From Bacillota bacterium (GTDB lineage Bacteria; Bacillota; Limnochordia; DUMW01), in NCBI GenBank assembly GCA_012839765.1, contig DUMW01000085.1, positions 1 through 38,736 on the forward strand: 38,736 nucleotides of DNA, read 5' to 3'. Below, in pieces: positions 30,022 through 38,736 of the stretch. A program made the translations under genes and the position numbers. The notes beneath the pieces were generated by a model. That model saw nothing but the letters and a program-made list of their open reading frames with translations, did not search any database and was not told the origin of the DNA. Within the stretch, counting starts at the first letter, position 1, and each line of letters begins with the position of its first letter.

Positions 30022-30051
30022 ATCATAGCCGACGGTGCCCAGTTATGGCAA
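30022..30051 (-). promoter_or_regulatory. Sigma-A promoter of dnaA
   Basis: On the minus strand TTGCCA (30051-30046), an 18-base spacer and TATGAT (30027-30022). A DnaA-box-like TTTTCCACA lies directly upstream at 30056-30064, well placed for autoregulation by DnaA. Confidence 0.65.
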
Positions 30052-30055
30052 GTAG

Positions 30056-30610
30056 TTTTCCACAGGGCCCTTCATTTACGGCTAGAGCTTTTCCAACCTT
30101 TTCCACGTATAGACACAAAAAGGCGAAGAAATCAGTATTGATGCGGGTTTAGCATCGCTCGGTACCGAACAACCTCTCCTTATCCAGTTAGGTATATTCG
30201 GTTCTCGAGGGAGACTTTCCTGCCTGCCAGGGAAAATAGGGAGTTTGTCCACAGTTGTGGATAACTTGTGTAAAACTAGTAGTGAAGCGGATCTCACAGG
30301 TACACTTTTCCCCAAAATGGGGGAAAAAAGGGAGGAAAATGGGCTTGCGGACGACATCGCGTCGCTTTTCCACAACTTATCCACAAGGTGTTGACATTTC
30401 CCCCGGAAAGCCGTCGGGGAAAAGCCCGGGGTTTTCCACAAGTTATCCACAGTTTCCCTACAGTTGGGGGAAATCGGTGGAAAACCGATAACCATGCGGT
30501 GTTAGGACGTCTTCTTTTGGACCGAGACGCAAAGTTATCCACAAGAACAGACATTTTGGGGAAGGGAGTCTAATCTAGATTGCAACGAGATCGCGGCTAG
30601 TTTCCACAGG
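30056..30610. other. oriC, upstream DnaA-box cluster between dnaA and rpmH
   Basis: Four exact DnaA boxes TTATCCACA are present: 30256-30264 (inverted), 30377-30385, 30443-30451 and 30535-30543. One-mismatch forms lie at 30056-30064, 30245-30253 (inverted to its neighbour), 30366-30374 and 30432-30440, so three boxes are paired with a weaker one 2-3 bases away. Several TGGGGAAAA-like sites and a TTTTCCCC/GGGGAAAA inverted repeat (30306-30327) lie between them. With the dnaA-dnaN gap this makes a bipartite origin like that of B. subtilis. No protein gene is supported in this stretch. Confidence 0.88.
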
Positions 30611-30670
30611 TTTTACACGGTCTGGGGAAAACCATAGAAAGGGTTTAAATGGGTGAAAGCCGCTGTTTGC

Positions 30671-30700
30671 TTGACACTGAAAAGGAGGCTAGGCTATAAT
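30671..30700 (+). promoter_or_regulatory. Sigma-A promoter of rpmH-rnpA
   Basis: A consensus TTGACA (30671-30676), an 18-base spacer and a consensus TATAAT (30695-30700). This is the strongest promoter in the window, as expected for ribosomal protein L34. Transcription starts about 49 bases before rpmH. Confidence 0.9.
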
Positions 30701-30755
30701 TTGATCAGCGTGTGGGCCAATGGAAATAGCAGTCAGGAATAGGAGTTGACGGGTT

Positions 30756-30890
30756 ATGAAGAGGACGTATCAGCCGAAGGTACGTAGGCGCAAAAGAAGA
30801 CATGGTTTTCGGCAGCGGATGCAAACTCCCGGTGGCAGGAACGTACTGAGAAGAAGACGTCAGAAGGGACGGAAGGTGCTATCTGCTTAA
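30756..30890 (+). CDS. rpmH: Ribosomal protein bL34
   Basis: A 44-residue, very basic protein starting [18 protein letters not shown] and ending in the [19 protein letters not shown] pattern, the complete L34 sequence type. It starts at ATG 30756, with AGGAG 10 bases upstream. First gene of the operon with rnpA, which starts 10 bases after its stop; this pairing is near-universal in bacteria. Confidence 0.97.
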   Translation: MKRTYQPKVRRRKRRHGFRQRMQTPGGRNVLRRRRQKGRKVLSA

Positions 30891-30900
30891 GGGTAAACAG

Positions 30901-31260
30901 TTGTGTAGATTCGAGGCTATAAAGAAGACCAGGGATTACCGAAGGGTTTTTGAGTCGGGGAGAAGTTATCGAAACAGAATGTTAGTCCTACACGCTTTAG
31001 ATTCCGACGATGGGGTAGTCCGCGTTGGTTTTTCTGTTAGTAAAAAGATCGGCAAAGCGGTAGTGCGCAATCGCTGTAAACGCCAACTGAGAGAGATTCT
31101 CCGATCGTTGATCCCCCAAGTGACCCATGGGGGATATCTGGTTTTCTCCGCTAGGGCCGCCGTGAAGGGTGTCGATTACTGGACGCTACACGATGCGGCC
31201 GTCGATCTTTTGTACAGAGCTGGCTACCTAAAGGGGAAGAAAGCAACGTCAAGACGATGA
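30901..31260 (+). CDS. rnpA: Ribonuclease P protein component
   Basis: A 119-residue basic protein that helps the RNase P RNA process tRNA 5' ends. The RNR signature is seen in SKKIGKAVVRNRCKRQLRE (about 52-70). The TTG 30901 start has AAGGG upstream and lies 10 bases after rpmH. Its stop overlaps the start of yidD (ATGA). Confidence 0.96.
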   Translation: MCRFEAIKKTRDYRRVFESGRSYRNRMLVLHALDSDDGVVRVGFSVSKKIGKAVVRNRCKRQLREILRSLIPQVTHGGYLVFSARAAVKGVDYWTLHDAAVDLLYRAGYLKGKKATSRR

Positions 31261-31493
31261 AGATAAACTGGGTGACCAAATTTTGCCGATTCCTAGTGTG
31301 CGGGATGATCAGGGCATATCAGACGTTGATATCTCCGCTTCTGCCCCGACACTGCAGGTTCTATCCTACATGTTCGGAATATTGTTTAATCGCGGTCCGT
31401 CGCTATGGTGTCATTGTTGGTTTATCTAAGGGATTCCGTCGGATTTGCCGTTGCCATCCTTTCAGTGCAGGAGGATATGATCCTGTAGATTAG
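31257..31493 (+). CDS. yidD: Membrane protein insertion efficiency factor YidD
   Basis: A 78-residue small protein with an N-terminal amphipathic region and the family core YQTLISPLLPRHCRFYPTCSEY and RICRCHPFSAGGYDPV, including the conserved cysteines. It is thought to assist YidC-dependent insertion at the membrane. It overlaps rnpA by four bases and lies 27 bases before yidC. Confidence 0.95.
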   Translation: MKINWVTKFCRFLVCGMIRAYQTLISPLLPRHCRFYPTCSEYCLIAVRRYGVIVGLSKGFRRICRCHPFSAGGYDPVD

Positions 31494-31520
31494 TCGTCGG
31501 AGCGGAATGGAGGAGACCTT

Positions 31521-32204
31521 TTGCGGTATATACAACTAGGCTTTGAATGGATATTGACTACCTTCCATCAGTGGACGGGCAGTTGGGGGCTGGCTATTGT
31601 ACTTCTTACCGTCGTGCTGCGGATTGTTCTTTATCCCTTGTACCTAAGTCAGATGCGGGGACTGGCGATCCAAAGGCGGTTGCAGCCCCAATTGAATGAA
31701 TTACAGAAAAAGTATAAGGACAAGCCCGAAGAGTTTAACAAGAAGATGATGGAGCTGTATAGGGAAAACAAGGCTAATCCCTTTGGGGGATGTTTACCCG
31801 CGCTCATACAGTTGCCGATCGTTTGGATTCTGTTCAGTGTTCTCCGTAGCTTTGAATTTTCCGGTAGTTTTCTATGGATTCCCGACCTCAAGAACCCGGA
31901 TCCCCTCTACATTTTGCCCATCTTAGCAGCTGTTTTCACCTATGGTCAATCGAAGATGATGACTCCGTCCAAGGGGACTTCCGATGCGGCGGATGCCAGT
32001 GCGAACATGATGCTTTGGTTTAGTCCGATTTTGATTGGTACAGTGAGTATTGGGCTCCCTGCCGGGTTGACTGTCTACTGGACCGTGAATGCCATTTTGG
32101 GGATGGTGCAACAGTATTTCGTGCAACGGCGGCTCGATGCAGAGGAGAAAGGATGGGGGGCAACCACGAATGAAGACGACGGTAAGAAGCGGCAAGACGG
32201 TTGA
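31521..32204 (+). CDS. yidC: Membrane protein insertase YidC/SpoIIIJ
   Basis: A 227-residue five-helix insertase. The groove arginine is seen in VVLRIVLYPLYLSQMR, the cytosolic hairpin follows (LQPQLNELQKKYKDKPEEFNKKMMELY), and the later helices include NPFGGCLPALIQLPI and GLPAGLTVYWTVN. Many Gram-positive YidC proteins are lipoproteins with a signal peptide; this one starts directly at the first insertase helix and has no lipobox. The start is TTG 31521, with GGAGGAG upstream. The 3' end overlaps jag by 35 bases. Confidence 0.95.
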   Translation: MRYIQLGFEWILTTFHQWTGSWGLAIVLLTVVLRIVLYPLYLSQMRGLAIQRRLQPQLNELQKKYKDKPEEFNKKMMELYRENKANPFGGCLPALIQLPIVWILFSVLRSFEFSGSFLWIPDLKNPDPLYILPILAAVFTYGQSKMMTPSKGTSDAADASANMMLWFSPILIGTVSIGLPAGLTVYWTVNAILGMVQQYFVQRRLDAEEKGWGATTNEDDGKKRQDG

Positions 32205-32796
32205 AGAGGCCGTACAAGCGGTTCTTGACGAGTGGCAAGTGACCGAAGATCTAGTGGAAATCGAGGTCTTGGACGAGGGCAGCAAAGGGATCTTGGGGTT
32301 ATTCGGGAAAGATGCCCTGGTGCGGGTAACGATGCGTGACCCCCTCGAGGAGAAGAGCAAGTTCGCCCAGGAGTTTCTGCAGACCATCGTGGATCAGATG
32401 GGTTGCACAGCCCGGGTGGAGATGAAGGTAGAAGACGATTGTGTTTATTTGACTATCACCGGCGAGGGGATCGGAAAACTCATCGGGCGGCGGGGTCAGA
32501 CCTTGGATGCTCTCCAGGCTATCGTCAGTGCTGGAACTAATAAGGGCGAGGGCGAATGGGTTAGAATAGTGGTGGATGCCGAGGGTTATCGGGCCCGCAG
32601 GGAGGAAACGCTGCGGAAGCTGGCCCAACGGCTGGCTAAGAAGGTGAAGGGGACGAAGAAAAAAGCAGTGTTGGAGCCCATGAGTTCCTATGAGCGGCGG
32701 GTGATCCATCTGGCTTTACAAAATGAACGGGCTGTAGAGACCTTTAGTGAAGGGAAAGAACCCTATCGCCGCGTGATCATTGTCCCCAAGAATTAG
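32170..32796 (+). CDS. jag: RNA-binding protein Jag/KhpB
   Basis: A 208-residue RNA-binding protein with three parts: an N-terminal Jag domain (KTVEEAVQAVLDEW, with DEGSKGILGLFGK), a KH domain with GKLIGRRGQTLDALQ, and an R3H domain ending in PMSSYERRVIHLAL. It works with KhpA in RNA binding and cell elongation in related Gram-positives. The start ATG 32170 (MKTTVRSGKT) lies inside yidC and has a G-rich site upstream. A terminator follows its stop. Confidence 0.93.
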   Translation: MKTTVRSGKTVEEAVQAVLDEWQVTEDLVEIEVLDEGSKGILGLFGKDALVRVTMRDPLEEKSKFAQEFLQTIVDQMGCTARVEMKVEDDCVYLTITGEGIGKLIGRRGQTLDALQAIVSAGTNKGEGEWVRIVVDAEGYRARREETLRKLAQRLAKKVKGTKKKAVLEPMSSYERRVIHLALQNERAVETFSEGKEPYRRVIIVPKN

Positions 32797-32822
32797 GAGA
32801 TCGTTGAAGAGCTAACCTTTTC

Positions 32823-32855
32823 GAACGCGGCCTTCGGGGCTGCGTTCTTCTTTTT
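32823..32855 (+). terminator. Rho-independent terminator between jag and mnmE
   Basis: GAACGCGGCC, a TTCG-containing loop and GGCTGCGTTC form a stem with one mismatch, followed by TTCTTTTT. The T-run runs into the mnmE ribosome site, and the mnmE ATG is 15 bases after the terminator, so this may be a partial terminator or attenuator. No separate mnmE promoter is evident in the 73-base gap. Confidence 0.85.
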
Positions 32856-32869
32856 GGAGGGAGTTATCT

Positions 32870-34243
32870 ATGGCCACGGATACCATTGCGGCCATCTCTA
32901 CGCCCTTAGGGGAGGGCGGAATTGGGATTGTCCGGATGAGTGGTCCCCGGGCGGTGGAGATCGCCAAGGGAATATTCCAGCCGATGGGAGGGGCTCCCTG
33001 GCCCGGGGAGTCCCATCGGTTGACCTATGGCCGGATAGTGGATGAAACCGGGCATGTCTTGGATGAGGTCTTGGTGTCGTTCATGCAGGCACCTCATTCC
33101 TATACCACCGAAGATATTGTGGAGATCAATTGCCATGGCGGTATGGTGGTGATGCAGCAGATCCTGGACCTGTTGTTGCAGCGGGGGGCCAGACTTGCGG
33201 AGCCCGGGGAGTTTACCAGGCGGGCCTTTATGAACGGACGGATCGATCTGGTGCAGGCAGAGGCAGTCATTGATCTGATCCGGGCGAAATCCGATGCGGC
33301 GGCAAAGGCCGCCAGCCACCAACTGCAGGGATACCTATCCCGGGAACTGAGGGAAATCTGGCAAAGGCTTGTGGACATCCTGGCCCACATGGAGGCTTCT
33401 TTGGACTTTCCCGAGGACGACATTGAGGAACTACCCCGAGAGGAGATCGCAGGGACCGTTGCTGAATGTATGTCTAAGGTGGAGGATTTGATCCGGAGAA
33501 GCCATCAGGGTAGGATCCTGCGGGAAGGGGTCTATACGGTGATCGCGGGTCCGCCCAATGTGGGTAAGTCTAGTTTGCTGAATGCGTTGCTGCAGGATGA
33601 CAGGGCCATCGTTTCGCCCTATGCGGGGACTACCCGGGATGTAATCGAGGAACTGGTGAATATTGAAGGGTTGGTTCTCCGGATTGCCGATACCGCTGGG
33701 ATCCGGGCCACGGAAGATGTGGTGGAGCAGCTGGGGGTGGACCGGAGCAAAGCGGCCTTTGCGGCCGCGGAGTTGGTACTGTGTGTTTTGGATGGGTCTG
33801 TTCCCTTGGGAGAGGACGGATTGGAACTGGTGAAATCCCTACCGGGGCGGTCCCATGTGGTGATCATTAACAAGATGGATTTGCCCCAGCGGTTGGATCG
33901 GAGCATGGTCGGGAGTTATACGGATCGGGTCGTGGAGATCAGTGCCTTGACCGGTGAAGGACTGGACCGGTTGCGGGAGCAAATCCGAAGGGAAGTATTG
34001 GGGGATGTGAGGATCGATGCCGGTAGTGAGGCGACGGTGATGCGCCTGCGCCATCGGCGCCATCTGGAGGAGTGCCTGGAGCGCCTTCGGGATGCCCAAA
34101 AAACCCTGGAGCAGGGGCTTCCCATCGATTTTGTTACCATCGATGTGCGGGCCGCGGGGGAGGCCATCGGTCGGATCACCGGAGAGAACGTGGCCGAAGA
34201 CGTGATTCAGCAGGTGTTCGAAGAATTCTGTGTGGGCAAGTAG
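32870..34243 (+). CDS. mnmE: tRNA uridine-5-carboxymethylaminomethyl modification GTPase MnmE
   Basis: A 457-residue GTPase that with MnmG adds (carboxymethyl)aminomethyl groups to U34 of tRNAs. The N-terminal formyl-THF-binding domain has the usual DTIAAISTPLGEGGIGIVR opening. The G domain has the P-loop GPPNVGKS (227-234), DTAGIR and NKMD. The C-terminus ends FCVGK with the conserved Cys. The start is ATG 32870 after GGAGGGAG. Its stop is nine bases before the first mnmG. Confidence 0.97.
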   Translation: MATDTIAAISTPLGEGGIGIVRMSGPRAVEIAKGIFQPMGGAPWPGESHRLTYGRIVDETGHVLDEVLVSFMQAPHSYTTEDIVEINCHGGMVVMQQILDLLLQRGARLAEPGEFTRRAFMNGRIDLVQAEAVIDLIRAKSDAAAKAASHQLQGYLSRELREIWQRLVDILAHMEASLDFPEDDIEELPREEIAGTVAECMSKVEDLIRRSHQGRILREGVYTVIAGPPNVGKSSLLNALLQDDRAIVSPYAGTTRDVIEELVNIEGLVLRIADTAGIRATEDVVEQLGVDRSKAAFAAAELVLCVLDGSVPLGEDGLELVKSLPGRSHVVIINKMDLPQRLDRSMVGSYTDRVVEISALTGEGLDRLREQIRREVLGDVRIDAGSEATVMRLRHRRHLEECLERLRDAQKTLEQGLPIDFVTIDVRAAGEAIGRITGENVAEDVIQQVFEEFCVGK

Positions 34244-34252
34244 GTGAGGCTG

Positions 34253-36145
34253 ATGGGAACCTATGATGTGATCGTCGTGGGGGGCGGCCACGGGGGCTGT
34301 GAAGCGGCGTTGAGCAGTGCCCGCTTGGGCTGTCGGACCTTGCTTGTTACTCTGCATATAGACCATATCGCCCAGATGTCCTGTAACCCGGCCATTGGGG
34401 GGCCTGCGGCCAAAAGCCATCTGGTGCGGGAGATTGACGCTTTGGGCGGTGTGATGGGGAAAGTTATCGATGAGACGTTTTTGAATATCCGCTTGCTGAA
34501 CACGAGCCGAGGACCGGCGGTGTGGGCCCTGCGGGCCCAAGCGGATAAACGGGCCTATCAGCGGGAGATGCTGCGTCGACTTTATGCCACCGAAAACCTG
34601 GATGTGGTGATGGGGGAAGTGACGGACCTGTTGGTGGAGGATAACCGGGTGAGGGGTGTGCAGGTGACCAGCGAACGAATGTTCGTTGGGAAGACGGTGA
34701 TCCTCTGTACCGGCACTTTCCTGGGTGGCCAGGTGGTGCTGGGGGACAAGAAGAGCCCCGGTGGACGGTTGGGGGAACCCGGGGCCACACAGTTGACGTC
34801 CAGTCTGGAGAAGTTGGGCTTCAGTTTGAGCCGTTACCAGACGGCTACACCGCCGCGGATTGATAAAAGGACTGTGGATTTTTCACAGATGACTAGGCAG
34901 GAAGGGACACCGGGCCTGCGCTTTTCCTTCAGCACCGAACGGCCCCGGGAAAGTATCTTGCCCTGTTGGTTGACCTATACCACCGAGGAGACCATCCGGG
35001 TGGTCCGGGAGAATCTTCACCGGTCGCCTATCCAAAGTGGAGCCATCTCCGGGGAAGGGCCGCGGTTTTGTCCCTCCATTGACCGGAAGGTGCTTCGTTT
35101 TCCCGATAAATACGATTACCAGATCTTCGTGGAACCAGAAGGACAGGACACGGTGGAATTGTATCTGTTAGGTCTGACCACCGCGATGCCCTTCGATGTG
35201 CAGCTGAAGATCCTGAAGACCATCCCCGGTCTGCAGGAAGCGCGGGTGATGCGGCCGGGCTATGCGGTGGAGTACGATCACATCGATGCCCGGGAATTGT
35301 GGCCCACCTTGGAGAGTAAGCGGATCAGGGGACTTTATTGTGCGGGACAGATCATTGGTACGTCCGGCTACGAAGAAGCCGCGGCCTTGGGGTTGATGGC
35401 GGGGATCAACGCGGCCCGTCAGGTGCAGGGGCTACCGCCGGTGGTGATCCCCCGCAGCCAAGCCTACATCGGCGTTATGATTGATGACTTGGTGACCAAG
35501 GGCACCAAGGAGCCTTACCGGATGATGACTTCCCGGGCCGAGTACCGGCTTTTGCTGCGACAGGATAACGCGGATTTCCGCCTGCGGGAGCTTGGCTTCC
35601 AACTGGGGCTGGTTTCCCAGGAGGAGTATGCAAGATTCCAGGAGAAAAAGGCCCAGGTTTTGGGATGCCTTCGGAAGTTGGAAAAAATCCAGGTAACCCC
35701 TACTGTGGAGGTGGTGGAGAAACTGGAGAAATTGGGAAGTGGTGGTCTTAAGAAGGCGGTCAGCTTGGCTGATGTGCTAAGGCGTCCTGAGATTAGCTAC
35801 GAGGATCTGTTGGATCTTTGTCTTGAGACGCCTCGGGTAAGTTGGGATGTGGCGCGGCAGGTGGAAATCGAAGTGAAGTATGCCGGCTACATCGCGCGAC
35901 AGCAGGAGCAGGTGGCCAGGTTCGAAGAGTTGGAAAGTATTCCCATCCCGAAGGATTTGGATTACACAAAGATTAAGGGTCTGGGCAATGAGGCGCGGGA
36001 ACGGCTGTTGGAGGTCCGGCCCCTGACCATCGGGCAGGCCCGACGGGTGCCCGGGATCTCCACCGCAGACGTGACCGCGGTACTGGTGGAGATTAAGCGG
36101 AGGCAGCAGACTAACCAGGAAGGACGAGCGGTGAGCAGTGGCTAA
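34253..36145 (+). CDS. mnmG: MnmG/GidA paralogue 1
   Basis: A 630-residue FAD protein of full MnmG length with all domains: the FAD site GGGHGGCEA (10-18), the Cys44 loop SCNPAIGG and Cys273 (FCPSI; E. coli Cys47 and Cys277), the inserted tRNA domain and the helical MnmE-binding C-terminus. It keeps EIDALGG and LRAQADK, but three usually invariant spots differ: IGxGKG is GPAAKS (50-55), KTGTPPR is QTATPPR (196-202) and QINGT is QIIGT (366-370). The start is ATG 34253 with AGGTGAGG upstream; GTG 34244 lacks a ribosome site. It overlaps the second copy by 8 bases. Both copies are likely made from the mnmE transcript. Confidence 0.93.
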   Translation: MGTYDVIVVGGGHGGCEAALSSARLGCRTLLVTLHIDHIAQMSCNPAIGGPAAKSHLVREIDALGGVMGKVIDETFLNIRLLNTSRGPAVWALRAQADKRAYQREMLRRLYATENLDVVMGEVTDLLVEDNRVRGVQVTSERMFVGKTVILCTGTFLGGQVVLGDKKSPGGRLGEPGATQLTSSLEKLGFSLSRYQTATPPRIDKRTVDFSQMTRQEGTPGLRFSFSTERPRESILPCWLTYTTEETIRVVRENLHRSPIQSGAISGEGPRFCPSIDRKVLRFPDKYDYQIFVEPEGQDTVELYLLGLTTAMPFDVQLKILKTIPGLQEARVMRPGYAVEYDHIDARELWPTLESKRIRGLYCAGQIIGTSGYEEAAALGLMAGINAARQVQGLPPVVIPRSQAYIGVMIDDLVTKGTKEPYRMMTSRAEYRLLLRQDNADFRLRELGFQLGLVSQEEYARFQEKKAQVLGCLRKLEKIQVTPTVEVVEKLEKLGSGGLKKAVSLADVLRRPEISYEDLLDLCLETPRVSWDVARQVEIEVKYAGYIARQQEQVARFEELESIPIPKDLDYTKIKGLGNEARERLLEVRPLTIGQARRVPGISTADVTAVLVEIKRRQQTNQEGRAVSSG

Positions 36146-38021
36146 TTATGATGTGATTGTTATCGGAGCCGGACATGCGGGCTGTGAGGCGGCGTTGGCT
36201 GCGGCCCGGCTGGGTAGCCGGGTGCTTTTGGTCACGGCCAATTTGGACAGTATCGCTTTGCTTCCCTGCAATCCTTCGGTCGGGGGGCCGGGAAAGAGCC
36301 AGCTGGTGCGGGAATTGGCCGTATTTGACGGTGCCATGCCGAAGGTGGTGGACAAGACCCTGGTGCAGATTCGGCGGCTGAACACCTCGAAGGGGCCGGC
36401 GGTGCAGTCCCTCCGAGCCCAGGTGGACCGACGGATGTACCGACGGGTGATGGCTAAGGTGCTGGAGCGGCAGCCGGGATTGGAGGTGAGGGAAGGGGTA
36501 ATCACCGAGATCGCAGTGGACGATCGAGGTGTGTGCGGTGTGTGGACCCAGACAGGACGGTTTTGGGAGGCCCGGGCGGTGGTACTCACCGCTGGTACCT
36601 ATCTTAATGCCTTGTTACATTACGGGAAAGTGCATTTCCCCGGTGGTCCCAATGGCCAACGAACCTTCAGTGAGCTTTCTAGATCCCTGGAGAAGCTAGG
36701 GTTCCGGTTGCGCCGTTTTAAGACCGGCACACCACCCCGGGTCGATGGACGCACCTTGAACTATGAGGTGATGGATCCCCAACCGGGCCATCGGGTGGAA
36801 CAGGGCTTTTCCTTTGAACCGTTGCGGCTGCCCGATCCCCAATTGATGTGCTATTTGACCTACACCACCGAGCAGACCCACCAGTTGGTGCGGGAAAACC
36901 AAGGGGAGGCCGCGTTGTTGTCTGGGCTTATCGAGGGTATTGGACCCCGGTATTGCCCTTCCATTGAGGTGCGGGTGTTCAATTTTCCCAATCGCCGGCG
37001 ACACCAGGTGTTTGTGGAGCCCGAGGGATGGGATACGGAGGAAGTGTATCTGGCGGGGTTGTCCAACAGTTTCCCCGAGGCTATCCAAGAGGAGTTGGTC
37101 CATTCGGTGCCAGGGCTAGAGCAAGCGAAGATCACCCGCTTGGGCTATGCTATCGAGTACGATTGCCTCTATCCCGATGACCTCAAGATCACCCTAGAGA
37201 CAAAGCTGATCCCTGGGCTTTTCACTGCGGGGCAGTTGAACGGGACTTCGGGGTATGAAGAGGCCGCGGTCCAGGGGTTGGTGGCCGGTGTCAACGCGGT
37301 GCGGTACCTGCGGGGAGAGGCTCCGTTGGTTATCGGGCGGGATGAGGGGTATATTGGTGTGTTGTTGGATGATCTGGTTACCAAGGGGACGGAAGAGCCC
37401 TACCGGATGATGACCTCCCGGGCGGAATACCGGCTATGGTTGCGGGAGGACAATGCGGATCTGCGGCTGGGCCAAAAGGCCTATGAGTTCGGCCTATTGA
37501 GCCAAGATAGATATGATGCTATCCGGGCCAAGTGGGATACTATCGCGTCCCGGGCCGAGGAACTGAAAGAACTGTGGGTGAAGCCCCAGGCGCCTGTGCA
37601 GGAGGTACTCCGGGCCGCGGGAACCACACCCTTGGTCCAGGGGGAGACTTTGTACCAATTGTTGAAACGTCCAGAGTTGGGTTATGGAGATATCCAGGCG
37701 ATCTTGGCGGGTTTGGGCCGGGAGGATGCTTTTCCCTATCCAAGAGAACTGGAAGTGGTAGTGAAGTATGCGGAGTATATCGAGCGGGAGCGCAGACAAG
37801 TGGAACGGTTCCGGCAGTTGGAGGAGCTTTTGATCCCTCTGGATCTGGACTATGGAAAAGTGCCGGCCCTGTCCCGGGAGGCCACGGAGAAACTGAGTAA
37901 GGTACGGCCTCGGTCCTTGGGTCAGGCCAGTCGGATCAGTGGTGTGTCGGTGGCAGATCTTAATACCCTGATGATCTACCTGGAAAAAAGAAAAAGGGAG
38001 CAGTACCGTGAGTTTCAGTGA
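36138..38021 (+). CDS. MnmG/GidA paralogue 2
   Basis: A 627-residue FAD protein, co-linear with paralogue 1 without gaps through at least residue 370. It has the canonical FAD site [10 protein letters not shown], Cys44 (PCNPSVGG), GKS, KTGTPPR (195-201), Cys273 (YCPSI), [12 protein letters not shown] with Asn368, and the C-terminal [17 protein letters not shown]. It departs from the family where paralogue 1 is normal: EIDALGG reads ELAVFDG (59-65). The start is GTG 36138, inside the end of paralogue 1. Which copy is the orthologue of single-copy mnmG is unclear; the pattern fits either sub-functionalised partners or one active and one adapted copy. Confidence 0.93.
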   Translation: MANYDVIVIGAGHAGCEAALAAARLGSRVLLVTANLDSIALLPCNPSVGGPGKSQLVRELAVFDGAMPKVVDKTLVQIRRLNTSKGPAVQSLRAQVDRRMYRRVMAKVLERQPGLEVREGVITEIAVDDRGVCGVWTQTGRFWEARAVVLTAGTYLNALLHYGKVHFPGGPNGQRTFSELSRSLEKLGFRLRRFKTGTPPRVDGRTLNYEVMDPQPGHRVEQGFSFEPLRLPDPQLMCYLTYTTEQTHQLVRENQGEAALLSGLIEGIGPRYCPSIEVRVFNFPNRRRHQVFVEPEGWDTEEVYLAGLSNSFPEAIQEELVHSVPGLEQAKITRLGYAIEYDCLYPDDLKITLETKLIPGLFTAGQLNGTSGYEEAAVQGLVAGVNAVRYLRGEAPLVIGRDEGYIGVLLDDLVTKGTEEPYRMMTSRAEYRLWLREDNADLRLGQKAYEFGLLSQDRYDAIRAKWDTIASRAEELKELWVKPQAPVQEVLRAAGTTPLVQGETLYQLLKRPELGYGDIQAILAGLGREDAFPYPRELEVVVKYAEYIERERRQVERFRQLEELLIPLDLDYGKVPALSREATEKLSKVRPRSLGQASRISGVSVADLNTLMIYLEKRKREQYREFQ

Positions 38022-38736
38022 AGAACGCTTTTGTGAGGATTTGAAGCTGGGCGCGGAGGCCATGGGTATTCCCTTGTCACCGGAGACGGTGGAGGCGTTT
38101 TCGGCCTTCGCTCTTTATGTCTATGGGGCGAATCAACGGCTCAATCTTACGCGGATTCTTGACGAAAGGGAGATGGCGGTCAAGCATTTCCTGGATTCTT
38201 TGGCGGTGTCCTTTATACCGCAGTTTGAGTCTACGGATAGTTTCGTGGATGTGGGCAGTGGTGCTGGTTTTCCGGGGATTCCCCTTAAGCTTTACGCTCC
38301 GGACAAAGAGGCGGTGCTGCTGGACAGTGTTGGTAAGAAGGTGGCCTTTTTGCAAAGGGTCATCCAGCATTTCCAGCTGAAGGGAATTCAGGCAGTACAC
38401 GGGCGGGCCGAGGAGCTGGCCTTGACCCACAGGGAAGACTACGGTGCGGTCCTATGCCGCGGTGTGGGCAGTGTGGGCGAAGTGTGCGAACTGGGGCTGC
38501 CGTTATTGAGGGTGGGAGGCGTACTGGTGATCATGAAGGGCCCCCAGGAGGAACCCGTGGACGAAGGGTTGCTGTTGGAAGAGTTGGGTGGAGCATTGAA
38601 CCGGGAACAGCAGAGGGAATATGATTTGCCCTTTGGCTTGGGCGTTCGAAGACTGATTGTGGTGGAAAAGGTGCGTCCTGCCAGAGAGAAGTATCCCCGA
38701 CGGCCGGGGATGGCCCGAAAGCGGCCATTGTTTTAG
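38008..38736 (+). CDS. rsmG: 16S rRNA (guanine527-N7)-methyltransferase RsmG
   Basis: A 242-residue SAM-dependent methyltransferase that modifies G527 of 16S rRNA. The SAM site VDVGSGAGFPGIPLKL, the NLTRILDEREMAVKHFLDSL stretch and the C-terminal Arg/Lys-rich end (RRPGMARKRPLF) are typical. The GTG 38008 start overlaps mnmG paralogue 2 by 14 bases, so it is coupled. The gene is complete and its stop codon is the last base of the window. Confidence 0.96.
   Translation: MSFSEERFCEDLKLGAEAMGIPLSPETVEAFSAFALYVYGANQRLNLTRILDEREMAVKHFLDSLAVSFIPQFESTDSFVDVGSGAGFPGIPLKLYAPDKEAVLLDSVGKKVAFLQRVIQHFQLKGIQAVHGRAEELALTHREDYGAVLCRGVGSVGEVCELGLPLLRVGGVLVIMKGPQEEPVDEGLLLEELGGALNREQQREYDLPFGLGVRRLIVVEKVRPAREKYPRRPGMARKRPLF

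Noticed and set aside
30082-30495. Open frames inside the DnaA-box cluster
   Set aside because: They are rich in translated DnaA boxes and low-complexity sequence, and they lie inside oriC.

Overview
The window reads as the replication-origin region of a Bacillota (Firmicutes) chromosome of medium-high GC, most likely an anaerobe. The evidence is the rpmH-rnpA-yidD-yidC-jag-mnmE-mnmG-rsmG and dnaA-dnaN-yaaA-recF-remB-gyrB-gyrA orders around oriC, a YqhV/DUF2619 protein, a YlbF-family protein, a T-box leader, strong Shine-Dalgarno sites with many GTG/TTG starts, a four-subunit ferredoxin-dependent 2-oxoacid oxidoreductase and an FNR-type [4Fe-4S] regulator. I cannot name the genus.

Layout. 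0.2-1.5 kb: glutamate dehydrogenase (+). 1.9-4.7 kb (-): an anaerobic metal-efflux operon (free HMA-domain protein, P1B ATPase, FNR-like regulator) behind a consensus FNR box at -41.5. 4.9-6.7 kb (-): tRNA-Ser(UGA), then serS with a serine T-box leader. 6.7-9.8 kb (-): porGDAB. 10-13 kb (-): glyA with its own promoter and a terminator close to the start codon, then a TrpB2-type tryptophan synthase beta chain. 13.2-19.8 kb (-): a small polysaccharide locus with secreted GH76 and GH43 enzymes sharing a C-terminal region, plus a frameshifted sulfatase. 20-28 kb (-): yqhV (+), ylbF-like, gyrA, gyrB, remB, recF, yaaA, dnaN. 28.2-30.7 kb: a bipartite origin flanking dnaA. 30.7-38.7 kb (+): rpmH to rsmG, with two tandem mnmG genes. 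The window ends exactly on the rsmG stop codon.

Replication starts near 28.3 kb, and almost all genes point away from it, so transcription runs with the forks. The left arm links replication and topology genes to central metabolism. Several left-arm genes use serine or its products: tRNA-Ser, serS under a serine T-box, glyA (serine to glycine), TrpB2 (serine plus indole) and por (pyruvate).

The points most worth a second look are: (1) two tandem, co-linear MnmG paralogues that have each lost different family-conserved residues; (2) the FNR-like regulator, its FNR box and a P1B ATPase with an unusual CPG/HEGS motif pair; (3) a repeated C-terminal region on two neighbouring secreted glycosidases; (4) a textbook DnaA-box / GC / DnaA-trio / AT unwinding element between dnaA and dnaN; (5) a beta clamp with two insertions; and (6) terminators placed just before the glyA and mnmE start codons. 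No CRISPR array, insertion sequence or prophage was seen.
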